A stretch of 64,000 nucleotides of DNA from Gordius sp. MW1 (GCA_964036665.1 OZ038529.1:2480001-2544000); one strand, 5' to 3'. Positions 45,026-57,275 are shown, counted from the stretch's first letter. Made by a program: numbers and translations. The notes: generated by a model not told the origin, from the letters alone.

Positions 45026-46631
45026 GGGGAGACCGGGGCTATTCCTTTACCGGGGCTATACATGTCCTCTCAATTAATTTTGTCATATTTGCTTTTTTTG
45101 ACCTCAAATTTTAATCTTAAATGTACTTTATTAAGGCACATATTGGGAATAAAAACATTTGGGTTAACTTTTGTTACAAAAAAATTATGCAGGAAATAAG
45201 ATTTTTCGGGGCTAAAACGTCCTTTTTTAAATTTTTGATTTTGTCAATTATTCAAAAATTAATTGTTCCGCCAACTTTAAACATTTACTAAAGTAATAAG
45301 AATTGACTCTTTTACTATATTTAGGTGTAAATTTATAAATTTGACTAGTTTAATCATCTATAAAAACAACTTAAATGCAATGATCATGCTGGGGCTATCG
45401 CGGCCGGGGCTATCGTTTCCCCTTCATTCATTATTAATTATGGTGCGTAATTACCACCGAAAAACAAACCTAGCATTTCAAGGGCCACGAGCTTCAATAT
45501 GCTAAGTGTTGATACCTTTTTTAAGAATTATTCAGCTCTATTAACCACCAATAAATACTTACCCTGTGATATATATAACATGGATGAAACAGGTAATTAC
45601 CACTAGTTAATATGTTTATCTTTAAAAGATTAACATCATGTGGTATTTGGCTATTTAACCTACAAATTTATAATGAAGAAAGTGTAAACCCTATATTCCT
45701 CCAATGCAAGTGAATAATTTAATCTCAATGTATATTAAACTTCCAATAATCAAGAGAATTACTTTATCCCATCCTCTTTTGGCTAGAAAGACATCCATTA
45801 GACAGCAAATATCAACAATACTCACATAATAGCCAAATAAAAAATGGCAAAGAAAAGGTGGCCAAATGCCAAGAAAAGAATACTAGAAAATTCATGGCTC
45901 ATGTTGCAATCATGATATTTTCTTTGTATGCAATAATTGTATATCTTAATTCCATTTTTGATAATTATCAACTTTATATGACATTTTGGTATCAATAAAG
46001 CATTTAAATCATTGATTCTAAAACAAAAATCTTAGGAAAGGCACTTTTCTTAAATCATTTTATAAAGCTTTATATTAATAGGTTATAAACTTTTTAGTAT
46101 TTTTACAATTTAAGCAAATTCACTTAAGTCATTAATTTTAACATAAAAAACACAAATATCCAATAATAAAATTATCACTTGAAACTTTATAAAGCCTGTA
46201 TAAACTTATGTTTTTGCAATTTATGCCATGCACTTAGTCTATATCATAATTTAAACATATAAATCATAGATAAAACACATTTAGATGATAATATTAAATT
46301 TTATGAGTTGCAAAAGACTATATACATTTAATATTTTGGCAATTTAAGCACATGAAAATAAATATTTTATAGTTATAGGACTTAATATAAGAAAGGACGT
46401 GATAGCCCCTTTTGAAGGACGCCTTAACCCCGGTCATTTTTAGAATTTATACAAGTTGTCTTTTTTTTGAACCCTGATTACGAAAAATCTATCAACTGTG
46501 TTGCTATAATTTTTTTTTCCTTTGATAAACACTATGGACAAGAACATTTTTATAAAAAAAATTTATGAAATTGGTTGACAATTTTTGTCCAGGCCTCTTT
46601 GAAATTTTATGGTCGAGATAGCCCCGGTCTC
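45026..46631 (+). mobile_element. pogo/Tigger-like DNA transposon relic
   Basis: Termini GGGGAGACCGGGGCTAT and ATAGCCCCGGTCTC lie between TA dinucleotides (45024-45025 and 46632-46633), as expected for Tc1/mariner/pogo insertion. At about 45453-45592 a reading frame gives SISRATSFNMLSVDTFFKNY and then IYNMDETG, matching the pogo-family DDE transposase around its first catalytic Asp. The frame stops four codons later. CCGGGGCTAT motifs also occur subterminally (45049; 45408-45416). The rest is non-coding and AT-rich, so the copy is dead. Confidence 0.72.
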
Positions 46632-46633
46632 TA

Positions 46634-47531
46634 TGTGTGTATGTATGTATGTATGTAAGGGCTAAATTCTGATACTACGGGCCCGATTCCGCGAAACTTT
46701 ACCCGTAGGATCCCATGGCGGCCAGGGGTAAAATAGCTTTTTCAGAATCCTAAAATTCCTTTTAGTTTTAAAAATATCGGACATTTCCTGGCCAGTTTCA
46801 TTTATAGCATCATATACAATAATGACGTCATACATACAGGGTTGAAGTTTTCTCGAATTAGATATTTAAAAGTATAATAAAAATGTTACAGTATACGATC
46901 AAAATTATTGGGGTTTAACAAACTATTTAAATTAAATAAATAAAATTTAAATTAGGCAATTTTTGCCATTATTATCACGTGATCGAAAAGAAGCATATTT
47001 TTAATAATTATCCATCCTTCAATTAATTATTATATAATATTAAAGAAAATTGTATTTCAAATAAAAGAATTGTAGTTTGCTCAAATAAGTGAAAAGCTGG
47101 ACGCGCTAAATTATGTTCAGACGCAAAAATAAAACAGATTTTCAGGGCGGGTTGGGGTTTTGATTGAAGTCCGAAAACGCCCATTTACCAGAATCGTGAT
47201 TTTGCGGTAGGGCCAAAAAAAGTTTTTAGCACCTTTAATAAAAATAATTCTTTAGGCAGGTATTAATTTATTTGACAATATATTTATATAGGCAAAATGT
47301 GTAAAGCAAAGCAATAAAAAATTTGATGTTTAGTACTTTGCTTTATGTGTTTATATTTTGTATTTAGCTTGTTAATTCTTCCTACATTAAGTTCGTGAAT
47401 TATTTCCCATAGGACAAATTTTAATCGCTCATTATATGATCGAGGCATAACGATGAGCATGCACATCACTTATAGTATCTTCTAGAAATCTTAATGTATA
47501 TAGCAAAACAACGTTTGCCGGGTCAGCTAGT
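46634..47531 (+). mobile_element. possible Helitron-like element
   Basis: The right end reads CAACGTTTGCCGGGTCAGCTAG before T, resembling a Helitron 3' terminus (CTAG before T). A related end is at 44965-44999. The left border is not defined; no Rep/helicase coding is seen. Confidence 0.35.
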
Positions 47532-47853
47532 TATATATAAAATATAAACATCATTTTCATGATTATCAGATAGACATTTAGGATCTAATGACAATAATAC
47601 TTGCTAGTGTTCAATTAAAATTAGATTAATGAAATGTCGTGTTTGGGCCATAGATTAATAAAATAATCCTTAAATGTAATTGCTAATTTATATTAATTAT
47701 TTACATAATCATGATTTTAATACTTGTCAGATGGACATTGAAAATCAAATGACATTTAATACTTCCCATGTCCAAAAAATATTAATTTGATAAAATGTCG
47801 GGTCCTGGACTATATAGATGAATTTAAATTATATATAGGTAATCTATATACAA

Positions 47854-48599
47854 GGGCGTAGCCAGGATTGCCTCAAGGGGGGGGGGGTTTCAAAAAAACT
47901 TATTTCATTATACTATTAAAAAAATTTAACGGGCCCCCCGAGGAGATGGGGGTCAGGGGGCGGAGCTCCCAACGGGGGTCTGGGGGCGAAGCCCCAGCAT
48001 TTTTTTAGTATATATGATTGGTTTTTGGTAAAAAATGCATTAATAATATCTTAAGCGACGCAAATTGCAAATAGCTCCTTCCCATTTTTCTGTTTGCGCT
48101 ACAAATTGCAAATAGCTCCTTCCAATTTTTCTGTTTGCGCTAATTAGGGCCATTGTTTAAACTAAACACTTGCAATAGCCTTTTAGGCTTAAATCTCCCA
48201 CCAGAACCAATATGTCCTGCCCGGGACCGTTTAAATTAAATTATTAGCCCAAGTTCGCCCCGCTGCTAAAATTTGGCTTGTATCAGCATCTTCATCGTTT
48301 AATTTAGAGGGTGAGATAGTTTTTTAGAGAAATATTTAAAAATTAAATTTCTTCTTATTAGAAAACACGCACTCGGGACATAAATTGATTTGTATAAATA
48401 ATGTTATAATTAGTAGATTTTATCTAAAATTAAATATCAAATTAATTAAGATAATATATTATTTCTATATGCGCAACACACACAAGACTCTATTAATATA
48501 TTTTCCGTGTAATTTGAAAAAAATGAATTTTTTTGTCAATGAGGGGGGGGGGGGGGTCGTAACCCGAAACCCCCCCCCCCCCTTTCCTACGCGCTTGTT
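47854..48599. mobile_element. G-rich MITE-like element (CAAGGGCGTAG termini)
   Basis: CAAGGGCGTAGCCAGGATTGC at the left and CTTTCCTACGCGCTTG at the right, each next to a long G or C run. The interior includes a two-copy 47-bp tandem repeat. The left end of a related element is at 52757. Confidence 0.5.
48057..48143. repeat. 47-bp tandem repeat, two copies
   Basis: The unit AAATTGCAAATAGCTCCTTC ... TTTTTCTGTTTGCGCTA occurs twice in direct succession. Confidence 0.8.
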
Positions 48600-48690
48600 T
48601 ATATATATATAAATGTAACTCATTTTCTTTTGCGCCTAAGATCTCGAATAGTCCCCAACCGATTGCCTCTAAATTTGACTAGATCATTGC

Positions 48691-50257
48691 TAGTATTTCT
48701 CGTCTCGGGAGCCATTAGGAAAATCTCGATCTCGTCTCGGTTTAGAATCTCGGTCTCGTCTCGACGAGAATTCTCGCCTCGTCTCGACTTTTTAAAAAAC
48801 ATTTATATGCGGAATAAGAATTTCTCTTGTTTTATTAAAAATATTAAATAAGTTATAAAAATCCAAATGGCAAACTTTCATATTTTTTGAAAAACTTTAT
48901 TACACAAACTTTTAAAGATTTAGCGGGACACGAATCTCATTGACATTATAAAGATATGAATTCATTCATAAAAATAACATTTTCTATGGAAAGTGCAGAC
49001 TAAAATACAATAGATAAATTTGAAGTATAGAAAATAAATTTCAGTGTTCTAGCAAATTATAACATTTTCAAATTTGCTGTGTTTGTCAACTATAAATAGA
49101 TTTAGAAAATTATAAATTTACTTATAGTTGACTTAGTCGCATAATTGAGCAATTGAGATCCTTTATTAACCCTGGCTATAGCTTCAAAGTCGAGCTTAAC
49201 ATATTTATCAATAGTGCGAGTATCTTTTTATGATAATATTATTATTTACAGAATTGATAACTAATTGCACATATTAAAAGGTTGTAAAAACAACAATAAA
49301 AGCAGCATTATTATAGGATTACGAACATAAGAAACTTTAAATTAAAGTGCATGGATTTTAATTTATGACAAAAATAATTATAATCAAATTAATATTCCAA
49401 ATAATTATCTTCCAATCCTAACTAACTTTGTCATTAAATAGTTATTTATCGAATAGAGTATAGGTTCGTGTATTTATTTTATATTACACAATTAAAAAAA
49501 TAATAGTAAATTTGAATGCATCTGCCAACCCAGCTTATAATGTGGTAATGCATATGACAAAACTATGTATTGACATATTGTCTGATTAAAATTCAAAAAT
49601 TTGGGAGGTATACTATTAGTTGAAGCATAAAAATTTCTAGAAAACTTATGATTTAAGATTTAATCTATTACAATGTCATTAAATACTCTATTGTACTTTT
49701 AAAATTGTTAAGCTGGTGCTCAAAAATCTTGAGCCACCGTAGTTTAACTTGTATAATTATTCAAAATGATTGACCATCAATTTATAATTACCTCATCATG
49801 CAGGATGATTAACTGCGAAATTTAAATATGCATTAGTAATATATACTATTTTATCAGAACTAATTCTAAGCCTTTGCAATATTTAATAATGCTATGGAGA
49901 CAAATATGCGATAAAAATATTATAAAATTATTCACATACCCTAAGGGTCAAGCATACTTAGATAAATGATTGCCAAATTTTTAATTTTTTTCAAAAATAT
50001 ATAATATTTACTACACCTAAGAATTTTTTCAATATCAAATATATTCCATACATATTGATTTACACTTAATACCTTAAAAGTATGAAAATTAAAATACACA
50101 ATAATTTACCAAAATCAAACAATCAATAAAAAGTCGAGATCTCGCTGAAAAACACTCGTATTGTCTCGTCGACATCAAAATTCTCGTCTCGATCTTAGGT
50201 CAGTTTTTCAAGTCTCGTCTCGTCACCGAGAATTTTCTCGGTTTTTCCGCATCACTA
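48691..50257. mobile_element. hAT-like element with CTCGTCTCG subterminal repeats
   Basis: An exact 8-bp target duplication ATCATTGC flanks it (48683-48690 and 50258-50265). Termini are TAGTATTTCTCG and, inverted, TAGTGATGCGGAAAAACC. Both ends are packed with CTCGTCTCG/CGAGACGAG motifs (48697-48790 and 50133-50245). The 1.3 kb between is AT-rich with no transposase frame seen, so it is non-autonomous. Confidence 0.78.
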
Positions 50258-50609
50258 ATCATTGCCGAATTGTACTCAACTCAATTAAAACTCAGCCCAC
50301 CTAAAACACCAATCTTAGATATTTAAAGTATGAATGAATGTTTAACATTCAGTAACTGCTAATATTATTTTATTATATATATCTTTATATATTATATACA
50401 CATATATTATATTCTATAACATATGTAGATATTAAATATATCCTAACCCTAACCCAATTATAATACGATTAGTTGAGCTGCGTTTTAATCTTAGTTGAGC
50501 TGCGTTTTAGTCGAGATGAGCAGGAGCGATCATTGCCTTATCATTATAGATGGTTTATACATACTTTTTATACACCTAGGATAGAACCATGTTTTTGAAA
50601 AATAAAACT

Positions 50610-50621
50610 GCCATCTAGCGG
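50610..50621 (-). promoter_or_regulatory. CTCF-like motif
   Basis: GCCATCTAGCGG, the reverse of CCGCTAGATGGC, fits the CTCF core consensus CCRSYAGRKGGC. A second identical 12-mer is at 54384. Binding is untested. Confidence 0.3.
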
Positions 50622-50981
50622 ACGCTGAATCAAAACATTTTACCTAATTATTTTTCGTTACCGTATTCCTCATTGCCCTGAAAGTTTTTCCCCTTTTTGC
50701 AATATGTGCCTCGATTTCTCAGTCAGCTTGCAGATTTTGCCATTATATATGTCTGTGACAAATAAAAAGTCCTAATTTACAAACCACCCCCAAAATCTTT
50801 CAGCCACTATTAAAAAATGGACAATTTTTATATACTTGCTAATGCATTTAGGTTAAAAATATTATTTCAATTAGTAATACTTACTTTGCTATAGAATATA
50901 ATGGAGAAAATTTTTGTTTGAACCAAAAAAAGAATGGTTGTGAATTAATTATGTATAATAAAAATAAGTAATAGCGTAGAT

Positions 50982-52751
50982 TAGAGATCTGCACGGGCAG
51001 GACGTTCTTTTTATCATAAAAATTTTAACGGGCCGGGCTCGGATGGGCTTAACAATTAACGGAACGGGCTCGAGCGGGACTCAGATTTTTTTAACATGCT
51101 TGAACGGGCCTGAAATTTTATAAACGGGCTTGAACGGGCCAGAGATTATATAAACGATCATGGAATTACAGGTGTTATGTTCGCCTAGACAGGAAATTCA
51201 CTTAATAGGAAACGAGGGGTTACTACTGTTTCGGACTTTAAATCTGAACGGGAAAGGTACTATGGGTGACGACTGTTTGACAACTACCAACTACACTTTA
51301 AATAAAAATATCATAAGTCTACGATCGGGGTATAACAGGCGTAATAAGAAAGGGAATACGGGGAATAATGATTGTACAACTATTTGGGATTTTCCAATTG
51401 CGACCGGGAATATATTTAACAGTCAGTTTTTCTCGGGGGAGAGGAAAATCACTCTATCGAGACTTGTTCAAAAATCAACGTTCTGCTTCGTATCCCTTTT
51501 GCTGGGGCTTATATAGGTTTTATATTCCCTTGGCCTAGATCTTTATCCTTGAAACTTCTTTGCTTTTCTAACCCTTTTTCCATGCCAACTTTTGATGAAT
51601 GGCCCTTCACTTCCCTTGCCTTTCCACGGCCTCTGGAATCCTTATCTGACAGTTCTAGGTTTCCCCTACCTTTCTTGTGCCAATTCAATATTTATTACCC
51701 GGTTATGTCGCATTCTTGCTTCTTTCTGCTACCTCTTTCAGACCAAGTTTTAATTTATAGCTGTATCCTTGCACTACTTAACTACCCGCCCAAATTTCAT
51801 GACCTTCCTTCTCCTTTAGCTTAGCTTTCCCCTCATCACGTGTCATCCCCATCACGTGTGGTAACCAAATATGGAATTCTCATGGATATGACAACAGGTT
51901 TAAACGTCAGACTTTATTAAATATATAGACTATTAATTGCTTAATGATTTTAACCACTAATTTTTGTATATCCTGTAGCATTAATTCCTCTTTTAAGCGC
52001 TAAATTTGACTTTAAAACATTTTTATTCTAATTGCCATAGATTTTCGTTTAAATATTTTAAAATCATAGCTTCGTATATTCTTTTATAAGTAAGTTCAAT
52101 TACTTAATTATGTTGCACCAATATTTTTGTATTTAGTTTTATCACAATTTTTACTGGTATAATTATTATTACGGCTATAATTTGATAATCATTTTTGTTG
52201 TAATCTAAAACTTAGGTGCATTAACTGATATAAATTAACAAAATCAATGTAAACTGCATATTGATGGTTGAATATTCTCATGTGATTTTATTAAAGTATT
52301 TTAATTTAATGGTAATATTGAATTCTAACTCCTTAGGTATATTAACTTAAATTAATCAGATAAAAGTAAATTGTTGAAAGTGAATTCTCTTGTAATTTTT
52401 TATAGTAATTTAAAGTACTATATTGAAATTTTTTAGGTGTAATAATTGCGGAAATAATTGCTATTATTTTTACATCATAATTATTCATTTTTTATGAACA
52501 TGTGATAAAATAAAATATGCAAAATTTTTGGTGAATTTTGCCGGGCGCGGTTCTTTAAAAAAAATTAAACGGGTTTGAGCGGGCCTGACGGTTTTCTAAC
52601 CGGGTATGAACGGGCTTGAAAAATTTACGGACGGGCTCGGGGAGGCCGGAAGTGTTGAAAAAAGTCACGGGTGGCTCGGACGGGCTTTGGAGTTTTAGAA
52701 ACGGGTACGGGCGGGCCGACCTTCTAAAAAACGGCCCTTTGCAGATGTCTA
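50982..52751. mobile_element. hAT-like element with CGGGC subterminal repeats, carrying a nested solo LTR
   Basis: Ends TAGAGATCTGCACGGGC and, inverted, TAGACATCTGCAAAGGGCC. AACGGGCTTGAACGGGC-type repeats fill both subterminal zones (51028-51140 and 52560-52720). The target duplication is unclear. A solo LTR is inserted at 51173-51893. No transposase frame was seen. Confidence 0.6.
51173..51893. mobile_element. solo LTR with 5-bp target duplication
   Basis: Starts TGTTATGTTCGCC and ends GGATATGACA (TG...CA), flanked by ACAGG at 51168-51172 and 51894-51898. About 721 bp. Two open frames of 118 and 91 codons lie inside, but they look like LTR sequence rather than genes. Confidence 0.75.
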
Positions 52752-52756
52752 ATTTG

Positions 52757-52815
52757 CATAGGCGTAAGTAGGATTTCCTCAAGGGGGGGGGGGGGGGGCG
52801 GGGGGGGGGGGGGTG
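52757..52815. mobile_element. left end of a G-rich MITE-like element
   Basis: CATAGGCGTAAGTAGGATTTCC followed by long G runs, like the start of 47854-48599. The right end was not found. Confidence 0.4.
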
Positions 52816-52889
52816 GTTATAAAATTTTCAAGGTTAAATTTTTTTGTATCTATTTGTTTGGATCAAAATCAATATATTATTTAATACAA

Positions 52890-54123
52890 ATTATTTTAAG
52901 ATTTTATATCATTCATTAAGAGCAGATTGCTTAAAAGATGGATTAATGCTTAAATGTCTATGTCGGCACTTTTACCGGTAATAAAGTGTGGAAATGTGTA
53001 TGTTCAACATCTTATATTATATATTTAATGCACATACAAATTTCCGATCCAAAAATAAATAATAACTAGAGATTAAATTTATATGTATGTTGAGTTTTAT
53101 TTTATATGTAATTTGTTTTAAAAATTTAAAAATAATTATGAGAGCAAACAAATATGGCAAAAATTTTATTTAACCTAAATGTGGGTTTAGATAATCCGTC
53201 TGCTCACTCCTTTTAAAAATCGAGTTATGTCATGGGCCTAGCCTCAGGGGGGGCCGGGAGGAGCGGCTGCCCCCATCTAAATCCAAAAATTTATTAAAAT
53301 TATGGCTAAAATTTCAAAAAAATGATCCATTTTCCCCTTCCTAAATCATTATTGCTCCCATGGGCGTACCCGGGGGGGGGCGCCCCCCCCTAATTTACGG
53401 GGAAAAAATTTTCAATGCAAAAACATTGAAAAATTAAAAAAAATTATGTTTTGCCCCCCCCCCCTTTAAATGAACTTTTAAACGTTTTGCCCCCCCCCCC
53501 CCCCAAATTCAAAACCTGGGTACGCCCATGATTGCTCCCTCTAATTCCAACATTTTCTAGGCCCATAGAAAATGTTTATAATGATGGGCTATTCAATATT
53601 TATATATTTTATGTACAAACATCATATTAAATATTTTTACTTGGGTCTTTTGAAATTGTACTGCAATAGAGAGAATAACGATTTTAAAATTAAAATCATC
53701 TTTTATAGTGCCTTCTACATATTAAATATCTATTGAAGTGAATTTTGCATTTATCTTGTAGGTGAATTTACAAAATAATTAAACTGAATATAATGAATTA
53801 TTACATGAGCTTAGATATCAGGAGGGAGAGCAGCCCCTTAAATTTATTTCTTACAATTGTAATTAAATATAGTTGATATTCTAATATTTTATCATTTTGC
53901 TGGTGAAAATCATTTTTTCGACATTTTCCTACCCCTGCTAACCTCGGTTGCACCAATTTAGTATATTTACAAATGTGTACCAAAATAATCTATATATAAA
54001 TATATTAATAGGCCTCATTTAAAAAGTTGTCCATTTTTACAGCATTTTATCTGTGCCAGAGTTAGTTTGCGTTTAGGTATGATTTTAGATCAAAGTGTAA
54101 AAATATGCCTGTTCATTATTTCA
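52890..54123 (+). repeat. long direct repeat, copy 1
   Basis: Nearly identical to 62936-64000 over at least 1 kb, starting AATACAAATTATTTTAAGA and reaching CATGCCTGTTCATT-like sequence at the window edge of copy 2. It contains a reverse G-rich MITE (53233-53575) interrupted by a second MITE (53359-53530). No coding content was seen. Confidence 0.8.
53359..53530. mobile_element. G-rich palindromic MITE nested in an older MITE
   Basis: CATGGGCGTACCCGG to GGGTACGCCCATG, flanked by ATTGCTCC (53351-53358 and 53531-53538). It is absent from the matching position of the second copy near 63412, which gives an empty site. Confidence 0.82.
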
Positions 54124-54383
54124 AAATAAGCCCAATTAGTGCTCAAAAGAGAACAAACATGGTTAAATGTTCATTTATAACTAAATGTATATGTAATTCT
54201 ACCTAAATCAGGGTGTGCAAAAATTTTAAAATCTTCAAATTATATTTTGTTAATGTTTAAAATTATATTTTTGAATCGTATATTTTATTAAAAGGAACAC
54301 TAATATTTTGGTGAGATAATGTTGTAGCTTGTATACGCTTAGCATGTCTCTAGCGCGCCTATTTTCACACGTTAACGTATAGA

Positions 54384-54395
54384 GCCATCTAGCGG
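54384..54395 (-). promoter_or_regulatory. CTCF-like motif
   Basis: Same 12-mer and orientation as at 50610, 3.8 kb away, in the gene-poor right part of the window. Confidence 0.3.
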
Positions 54396-54659
54396 ATATA
54401 TAAAAAAATAAAAATATGTTTTGAAATAACATATGAAATTATTATATATATACTATCTCCCATCATTTAATTAATTAATTACTTATAATATCATTTTGAG
54501 ATTCGTGTTTATTTTTACATTCAAATTATTGATTATACTTAAATGTAATTATTAAAAACCGTAGGTGCGTTTAAATCTGTTTATATATAAAAAGCTGTCC
54601 GAAATTTTGGGAAAAATCTAAATCTAAAACAACAAAAACAGATTTTTTAATAGGGTTGC

Positions 54660-56199
54660 TTGCAGCCTACACAATTCAATAAATTTAGACAAATGTCATC
54701 CCAAGGGATCCAACAAGGAGATCCTTTAGGCCCTGCCCTTTTCTGTTTGGCGATTCAAACCAGCATCGATAAACTCTCCTCCCTAGGAGCCTTCTCATGC
54801 AATTTATGGTACCTTGATGACGGATTCCTGGTCGGCCCAGCCGAAGCAGTCCGGCAAATCCCACAGATCATCAATGGCTTCGCAGACAAAATATCACTCA
54901 GCCTACACATCGAAATGTGAGATCTTCACCAAAGATCACACAACCGACAAACTCTCCCTCCCATTCCCAGTCATATCAAGAGATGACTTTCATTACTTAG
55001 ACGCTCCCATTGGAGGCGTCAAAACAACTGAAACATTCTTAGAGCATTTCTCCGACCTCACTGACTCCATATCCCACACCCTGGAGCGTCTAACTCCCCA
55101 CCATGCCTTTTTCCTCTTAAAAAACTTCCTCCTAATACCCAAAATTAACTATGCATTACGCGCTTCGCCCATCTTCCTAGCCGTTAACCTACTCCACGCG
55201 ATGGAAAAAAAAATCCAATTGCTAGTCGAAAGGTGCCTAAACCTTAAATTTAGCCCTCTCCAATGGCTCCAAGCCACTCTTCCCTCCAAGAGTGGTGGTA
55301 TAGGCATCCGACGCCTCCATCTACTCTCACTAGCAGGGTTCATTTCATCCCGTTTATCAACGGATGAGTTAATCAAGCAAATCACTCAAACCCAAGACCC
55401 GCACCTCTACCGCGCCCTTCAGGCTTGGGAAGACCTCAAACTGGATTCCGCTACTCACCCAAATGGAACCACCCAAAAGGAATGGGACTTACCACTGATA
55501 GCACGTTCCGTCGCTTACCTCACGACTATCTTTGGGAAATCTCCACTTCAATTGGGCATCCTCCGGGGGTTACGAATGGCTCGATGCCCTACCAAGCCAA
55601 AACCTAGGGTTACACCTGTCGGGCGAGGAACTCCGAATAGCTGTAGGCCTACGCCTCGGCTGCGACATTGTGTCCCCATTCAACTGCGACCTCTGCCGCC
55701 AACCCGTTCTTGCAAACGGCCATCATCCTCTACGCTGCCAATAGAGCAAGGGGCGGCATCCCCGTCATGCCACAATAAATAAAATAATCGGACAATCTTT
55801 GAAGAAAGCCGGCTTTCCCAATACAATAGAACCCACTGGCCAAAAAGACCCGATGGATTAACAATCATCCCGTGGGCTCGTGGCCTAAACGCCTGCTGGG
55901 ACTTCACTGCAGTGGACGTAATCGCCAAATCTAACGCCTCACCCGACCTCATCTCTTCTACTGAGAGAAAGAAGGAGGATAAATACAAATACCTAAACAA
56001 TATTATTTTCGTACCAGTAGTAGCTACGACCCTCGGTAACTTAGGTCCCGAGGGCAGCCAATTCCTAAAACAAATTTCAAAATATATAACCTCCATTACT
56101 CACGATCCCAAAGAATACTTTTTTATCAGGCAAAAGATCACAATGAAAATCGTTAAATCCAACACGATTTCCATACACGGATCAATGCCATCCGTTTAG
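54660..56199 (+). mobile_element. reverse-transcriptase retroelement, degenerate
   Basis: The reading frame, broken by several shifts and stops, encodes a reverse transcriptase (SSQGIQQGDPLGPALFCLAI; catalytic WYLDDGFLVG). A connection region follows (HHAFFLLKNFLLIPKINYAL; QWLQATLPSKSGGIGIRRL). Then come a Cys/His finger-like motif (CDLCRQPV, NGHHPLRC) and a C-terminal domain with IIPWARGLNACWDFTAVD, KYLNNIIFVPVVATTLGNLG and the end HGSMPSV-stop at 56199. The domain set is that of a non-LTR-type element common in invertebrates. The WDFT-x-x-D pattern suggests a restriction-like nuclease fold, which is inference. The 5' end is missing (first residue near 54661). Frame changes lie near 54907, 55530 and 55750-55865. 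Confidence 0.82.
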
Positions 56200-56699
56200 T
56201 TATAGCGCGTTTTTATATTTTTTATTCGTGTATATATCATAATTATAATTATTTGTTTCTGAATAATAAATTATTAAGATTTAATAACTTTTATAAATTC
56301 TTTACATTTAATTACTATTTTTGACTCTAAATTTTTTATAAAAATCATATAAATTTTTTTGGTAATAAACCTATTAGGGTCTATAAATTTTCTGTCTTTT
56401 AAAAAAAGATTCGCGATTATCATGGTAAGGCTTGGGGGGGCCAATTGTGAGCGTGGTTGTTGCAATGGGCAGAAATTATAGTGTTGTTAAATTTAGAGTA
56501 TTTAAAATTCTTAATGACTCGGCTGAAGAGAACGGATTCTTGTTTTTATTAGATGGGGTAAATACGTCGGCACATATATAGTTACAAGCTAAATAAAGTC
56601 CATTTTTTCAAGCAGCTAGGATTTTATCATCGAATTGTTGTTAAAAATTACATCTCCATGGTAAAGTTCGCCTGAGGTACAAGAATTCTTGCGGTGTGA

Positions 56700-56838
56700 C
56701 TATGGGCCTAGCCAAGGGGGCAGGGAAGAGCGGCTGTCTCCTCAATCCAAAAATTTGTTAAAATTCAAAAAAATGATCTTTTTGCCCCTCTTTAAATTAT
56801 TATTGCCCCCTGTAATTAAAATACTGGCTACACACATG
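56700..56838. mobile_element. G-rich palindromic MITE (reverse), decayed
   Basis: CTATGGGCCTAGCCAAGG to ACTGGCTACACACATGG. Confidence 0.6.
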
Positions 56839-56952
56839 GGCGTGACTCATTGTCATCATGGTGCTTAGGAAATAATCTATAATATGTTTTCTTGCCACGT
56901 TCATTTAACTAAATTCCCAAAAATTTGGTTAAACAATAGTAGGTGTAAACTA

Positions 56953-57062
56953 GTATTTTCCTGAGAGCAAATATCCCAAATTTTTCCTGAGAGCAAAAAA
57001 AAAAGGTCTCGACTATCTTAAATTTTCCTGAGAGCAAAAAAAAGGTCTCGACTATCCAAAAA
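56953..57062. repeat. short tandem repeat, about 2.5 units
   Basis: The unit TTTTCCTGAGAGCAAAAAAA plus GGTCTCGACTATC is repeated. Confidence 0.7.
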
Positions 57063-57145
57063 TTTTCCGCCGACCAAAAAAAAGCAACTCCCCTAATTAA
57101 GCAGTGTGGGCAGCCAGACCCCCTGCCCCCCTGACAAATTAGGGG

Positions 57146-57275
57146 GGGGGGGCAGGGGGTCCGGCTGCCCCCCTCTGGCTAATAAGGAGGGGGGCAAAAC
57201 ATAATTTTTTTTAGAGTTTTTGTATTGAAATTTTTTTTTTAATTAGCTGCCCCCCGCCCCCTGCGTACGCCCATG
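57146..57275. mobile_element. G-rich MITE remnant
   Basis: A G run at the left and CTGCGTACGCCCATG at the right end. Confidence 0.5.

Noticed and set aside
48620-48851. Overlapping Arg/Ser-rich open frames on both strands
   Set aside because: Produced by the CTCGTCTCG subterminal repeats of the hAT-like element.
51160-51824. Two open frames of 118 and 91 codons
   Set aside because: Both lie inside the solo LTR defined by TG...CA ends and ACAGG duplications, with no known domain.
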